A stretch of 64,000 nucleotides of DNA from Chiridota heheva. Its lineage: Eukaryota; Echinodermata; Holothuroidea; Apodida; Chiridotidae. This document shows positions 61,154-64,000 of this stretch, one piece after another (position 1 is the first letter of the stretch; each line of letters opens with the position of its first letter). The DNA is taken from positions 217,501 through 281,500 of the forward strand of contig JAIGNY010003806.1 in assembly GCA_020152595.1 (NCBI GenBank). Direction: 5' to 3'. Position numbers and translations under genes: made by a program. The notes beneath the pieces are model-generated. The model was not told where the DNA came from. It made no database searches and worked only from the letters and a program-made list of their open reading frames with translations.

Positions 61154-62172
61154 TAATTTGCTTTTTCTCTAATTTCTTGCTATTACAACCAACACAAATT
61201 TTGGAATAATTCTCTATCAAATTGTCCAAATAATCAAGTGAAAGTACATATAATATGAAAACCCATGTCATGCCCTCTTTAAGGTTTCCCCTCAAATGTT
61301 ATTTAAACTTTCACCTTAACTGGCATTTAAGCTTTTATTTGAATGGCATTTAAGCTTTCACCTCAAATGGTATTTAACCTTCCACCTCAAATGACATTTA
61401 AGCTTTCACCTCAAATGGTATTTAACCTTCCACCTCAAATGACACTTAAGCTTTCACCTCAAATGTTATTTAAGCTTTCCTTTCAAATATTATTCAAACT
61501 TTCACCTTAAATTGCATTTGGGCTTTTACCTCAAATAGTATTCAAGCTTTTCCCGCAAATTGTATTTGGGCTTTCAGCTCCCAAATGGTATTAAAGCTTT
61601 CACCTCAATGGTATGTAAGCTTTCCCCTCAAATGGTATTTAAGTTTCCCTTCAAATAGTATTTAGGACTTCCCCTCGGATGGTATTTAAATTTTCATCTC
61701 AAATGTTTAAGCTTTGTACTCATATGGTATTTAGATTTTCCCTTCAAATCTTATTTAAAGTTTCACCTCAAATGTCATTTAAGCTTTTACCTCAAATGAT
61801 ATTCAAGCTTTTCCCGCAAATAGTATTTAAGCTTTCAGCTCACAAATAGTATTTAAGCTTTCAGCAGTTTAAGCTGTTACCTCAAATGGTATTCAAGCTT
61901 TTTGCAAATGGTATTTAAACTTTCAGCTCTCAAATGGTATTTTAGCTTTTACCTCAAATAGCAGTTAAGCTTTTACCTCAAATGGTATTCAAGCTTTTTT
62001 TGCAAATGGTATTTAAACTTTCAACTCACAAATGGTATTTAAGCTTTCACCTCAAACGGCATTCAAGCTTTTGTCTCAAATGGTATTCAAGCTTTTCCAG
62101 CAAATCGTATTTAAGCTTTCAGCTCATAAATGGTATTCAAGCTTTCCCCTGAAATGGTATTTAAATGAGCAC

Positions 62173-64000
62173 TCAGACGAAATGCTATGGCCTATTAGTA
62201 TGAAGTGTCAAGAATATTAGAATACAATTTTTGTGTTATTGATAACCTTTGATGTGGATGTTCAATTCAAGTGTAATTATTTCTAGTGAATAATTAATTT
62301 TCCAGCCACATGAGTATTAAAGATAAGACCCTTGTTGTTTAAAATTTCCCATGACTTGGCCAACATGACGCCCTCACTTTTCGGCCGAGGGTTCCTTTAA
62401 GCTATTTTTGAATTTGATAGAGATGTACAGTAGTTGAAATAATTATCCGCCTAATATTTGGCACTTTTTTTTTAATTCCTCTTTTACACTCTTTCTTATT
62501 TAGTCAGTTCTGTGAGATTTAGTTAAGACCTCTCAGGCACCGACCTGAGGCATGCCTCTAGATGCTCTAAGATTGATGTAACCAGGATATTTGTAGCAAA
62601 TTAATGAGAAGTTACCCCCAATATAGGATAGAAAGTAAGGGTGAGCAGCCATCTCCACCAGGGATGTGACTCTTACATGGCCTGGTGAACATTTTTGACT
62701 AAAATGAGATGATTCATAACCAGTGTAATACCTAGTGTGTTATGCACCCTTGGCAATGTGTGTAGTATATTTGCAATAAAATTGAAAATTATAATGACTC
62801 CGACACTAAAGTCATGAATAAATTCTGTGAGCTCGCTAGCAACATTCACCTTAGTATTTAAGTAACCCATGACTGCCCCAGTCTTAATACAGATGGAAGA
62901 ATGCCAGTACCGGACTGAAAAGAATATAAAAGATGGTAAATCTTTCACTACATCCAGCATACACACTATGCTAAACCCATGAGCAGCAAACAAGTCGTAC
63001 ATAAAGAGGACGCCCTAAATGTAAGACCAAGATGCAGATACTTATTAATAACCTATTCAGATTAATGAGACCTGTATCACTAAACCTACCGAACAATGAA
63101 AGGGAAATCAATATACAGGACTTTATGAACAAAATGCAAAACAGTGGTTAGTTTAAATACGGATGTTGCGAGGTGTATTCCAGAGCTACAAACTGATTTA
63201 ATAAGGTTGTCAAAGTGGACAAAGATGGAAAAGTACCCATGTTCAGACCTAAAACATGGAAACTGAAAAAACAAGCTAAAGAAAAAGTATAACAAAATTA
63301 CAGCTGGTTCAAGAATGAAAAAACAGAAGCACCATTATTTACTTTAAGTTATACCTTACCTTCCATGCTATAAATATGCAATCTGGTTTATGACCTGATT
63401 TTAACGCACTTCTAACCGACCTTAAAAACGTAGTAACCAGCCCAGCCCTAACCTCCATAATACCTCTAATAACCCTGAAAATTTTCACCCTCTTTCTAAC
63501 AATTTTCTCTTCTGCAGCTCCACTGCACAGGTTTTTATACAGTTTCACCTTTGCTGTTTACCTTTAAGAGTTTTCTGAGGTAGCCACGTGACATGGGAAT
63601 TTTTCAATCCGACTCGCAGGATTTTTCCATTGAGCTTACACTTACTTCCATCCGTACAAAGCGGGTTGCTAGTTTAAGAGAGTCCCACGAGTCTCAAGGC
63701 GGGCGTTTAGTCCCTAGAGCACCTAGTGGGCCTGTTTAGAGGACCCCTTTTCTGAGTTTGATTGTTTTTTACCCTAGGCACTGCCCTACCACGAGGATAG
63801 CCTAGCGTTATACATTATATTATTATTATTGATATACTTGGGCCAACTTCTCTGTTCGATGTTGGCGCATGCGCAGGAGGTTGTAGTATCCACAGGGTAA
63901 GCAGGGAGTTGGCTTCTTTCAGCTCCAAGAAGCTACAGTTTTAGTACAAGAGAGCCTATGCCTTCTTTTACGTTACATTGAGATTCGTTACTTCATTTTT
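62173..64000. other. No further IQANK1 exon or other gene recognised
   Basis: Frames are short on both strands. An (ATT)n run lies at 63818-63830. A stretch with unusual CG-containing text (63590-63720) looks like part of an unidentified transposon. More IQANK1 exons are expected downstream but I could not support one here. Confidence 0.4.

Larger units (their letters stand above)
59123..61278 (+). mobile_element. TTAA-flanked DNA transposon (Kolobok- or piggyBac-like, nonautonomous)
   Basis: It separates two halves of the 24-bp array. TTAA lies on both sides (59119-59122 and 61279-61282). The inner ends AAAGAGAGGACATGACA and the complement AAAGAGGGCATGACA form an imperfect inverted repeat. 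A TTAA target with purine-first ends fits Kolobok best. Inside are the 42-bp array and a large hairpin (60928-61153). There is no transposase. Confidence 0.65.
58940..62172 (+). repeat. 24-bp minisatellite, split by a TTAA-flanked element
   Basis: Units of GGTATTTAAGCTTTCACCTC plus AAAT fill 58940-59122 and 61279-62172, with much variation. The array begins right after the exon 5 donor of IQANK1. Confidence 0.88.

Noticed and set aside
63339-63548. 69-codon minus-strand frame near the right edge as a gene or IQANK1 exon
   Set aside because: Wrong strand for IQANK1, no recognisable domain and no splice logic.

Overview
The window is animal nuclear DNA dominated by repeats. It carries one recognisable host gene, split by introns, on the + strand. 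AT-rich intergenic sequence, many recurrences of the GGCCTA word, and an abundance of hAT, CR1/L2-like, RTE-like and I-like transposons suggest a marine invertebrate deuterostome (echinoderm or hemichordate type). That taxonomic guess is inference only.

Host gene: five exons (20414-20501, 50168-50436, 51145-51309, 52309-52529, 58696-58932) splice in compatible phases into the N-terminal ~326 residues of a protein recognisable as IQANK1 (IQ motif and ankyrin repeat protein 1). It has a basic lysine-rich N-terminus, one IQ motif, a charged coiled coil, two ankyrin repeats and a second coiled coil. The C-terminal exons lie beyond the window. Intron 1 is ~29.7 kb. An RFX-type X-box-like motif lies 35 bp upstream of the start codon.

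Layout: 1-1.45 kb holds two minus-strand LINE 3' fragments. 2.67-6.2 kb holds SINE-like repeats, one split by a hAT element with a perfect 8-bp target duplication. 7.26-7.9 kb is a dispersed repeat whose inverted partner is at 27.0-28.1 kb. 8.05-9.8 kb is a degenerate AAATT-rich satellite, followed by a 139-bp tandem repeat and a broken minus-strand multicopy gene. 13.9-20.3 kb holds LINE pieces, a hAT-family copy, a dispersed repeat rich in AGGTCA half-sites, and an acidic-codon-like GAAGATCCA minisatellite split by a LINE, all just upstream of exon 1. Intron 1 contains a SINE-like repeat broken by two DNA transposons, several hAT insertions, a young Gypsy-type LTR fossil (33.48-41.29 kb, antisense), and a 17-copy ~71-bp minisatellite. 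Intron 4 (52.5-58.7 kb) is filled by an I-like LINE lying inside an RTE-like LINE. Downstream of exon 5, a 24-bp minisatellite is split by a TTAA-flanked element that itself carries a 42-bp minisatellite.

No tRNA, rRNA or CRISPR locus was recognised. I found no clearly new multi-gene system. The most informative observations are the transposon nesting with readable target sites, the birth of a minisatellite from the end of a dispersed repeat, and regulatory-like motifs carried by repeats (TATCGATA, AGGTCA direct repeats) or next to the host gene (X-box).
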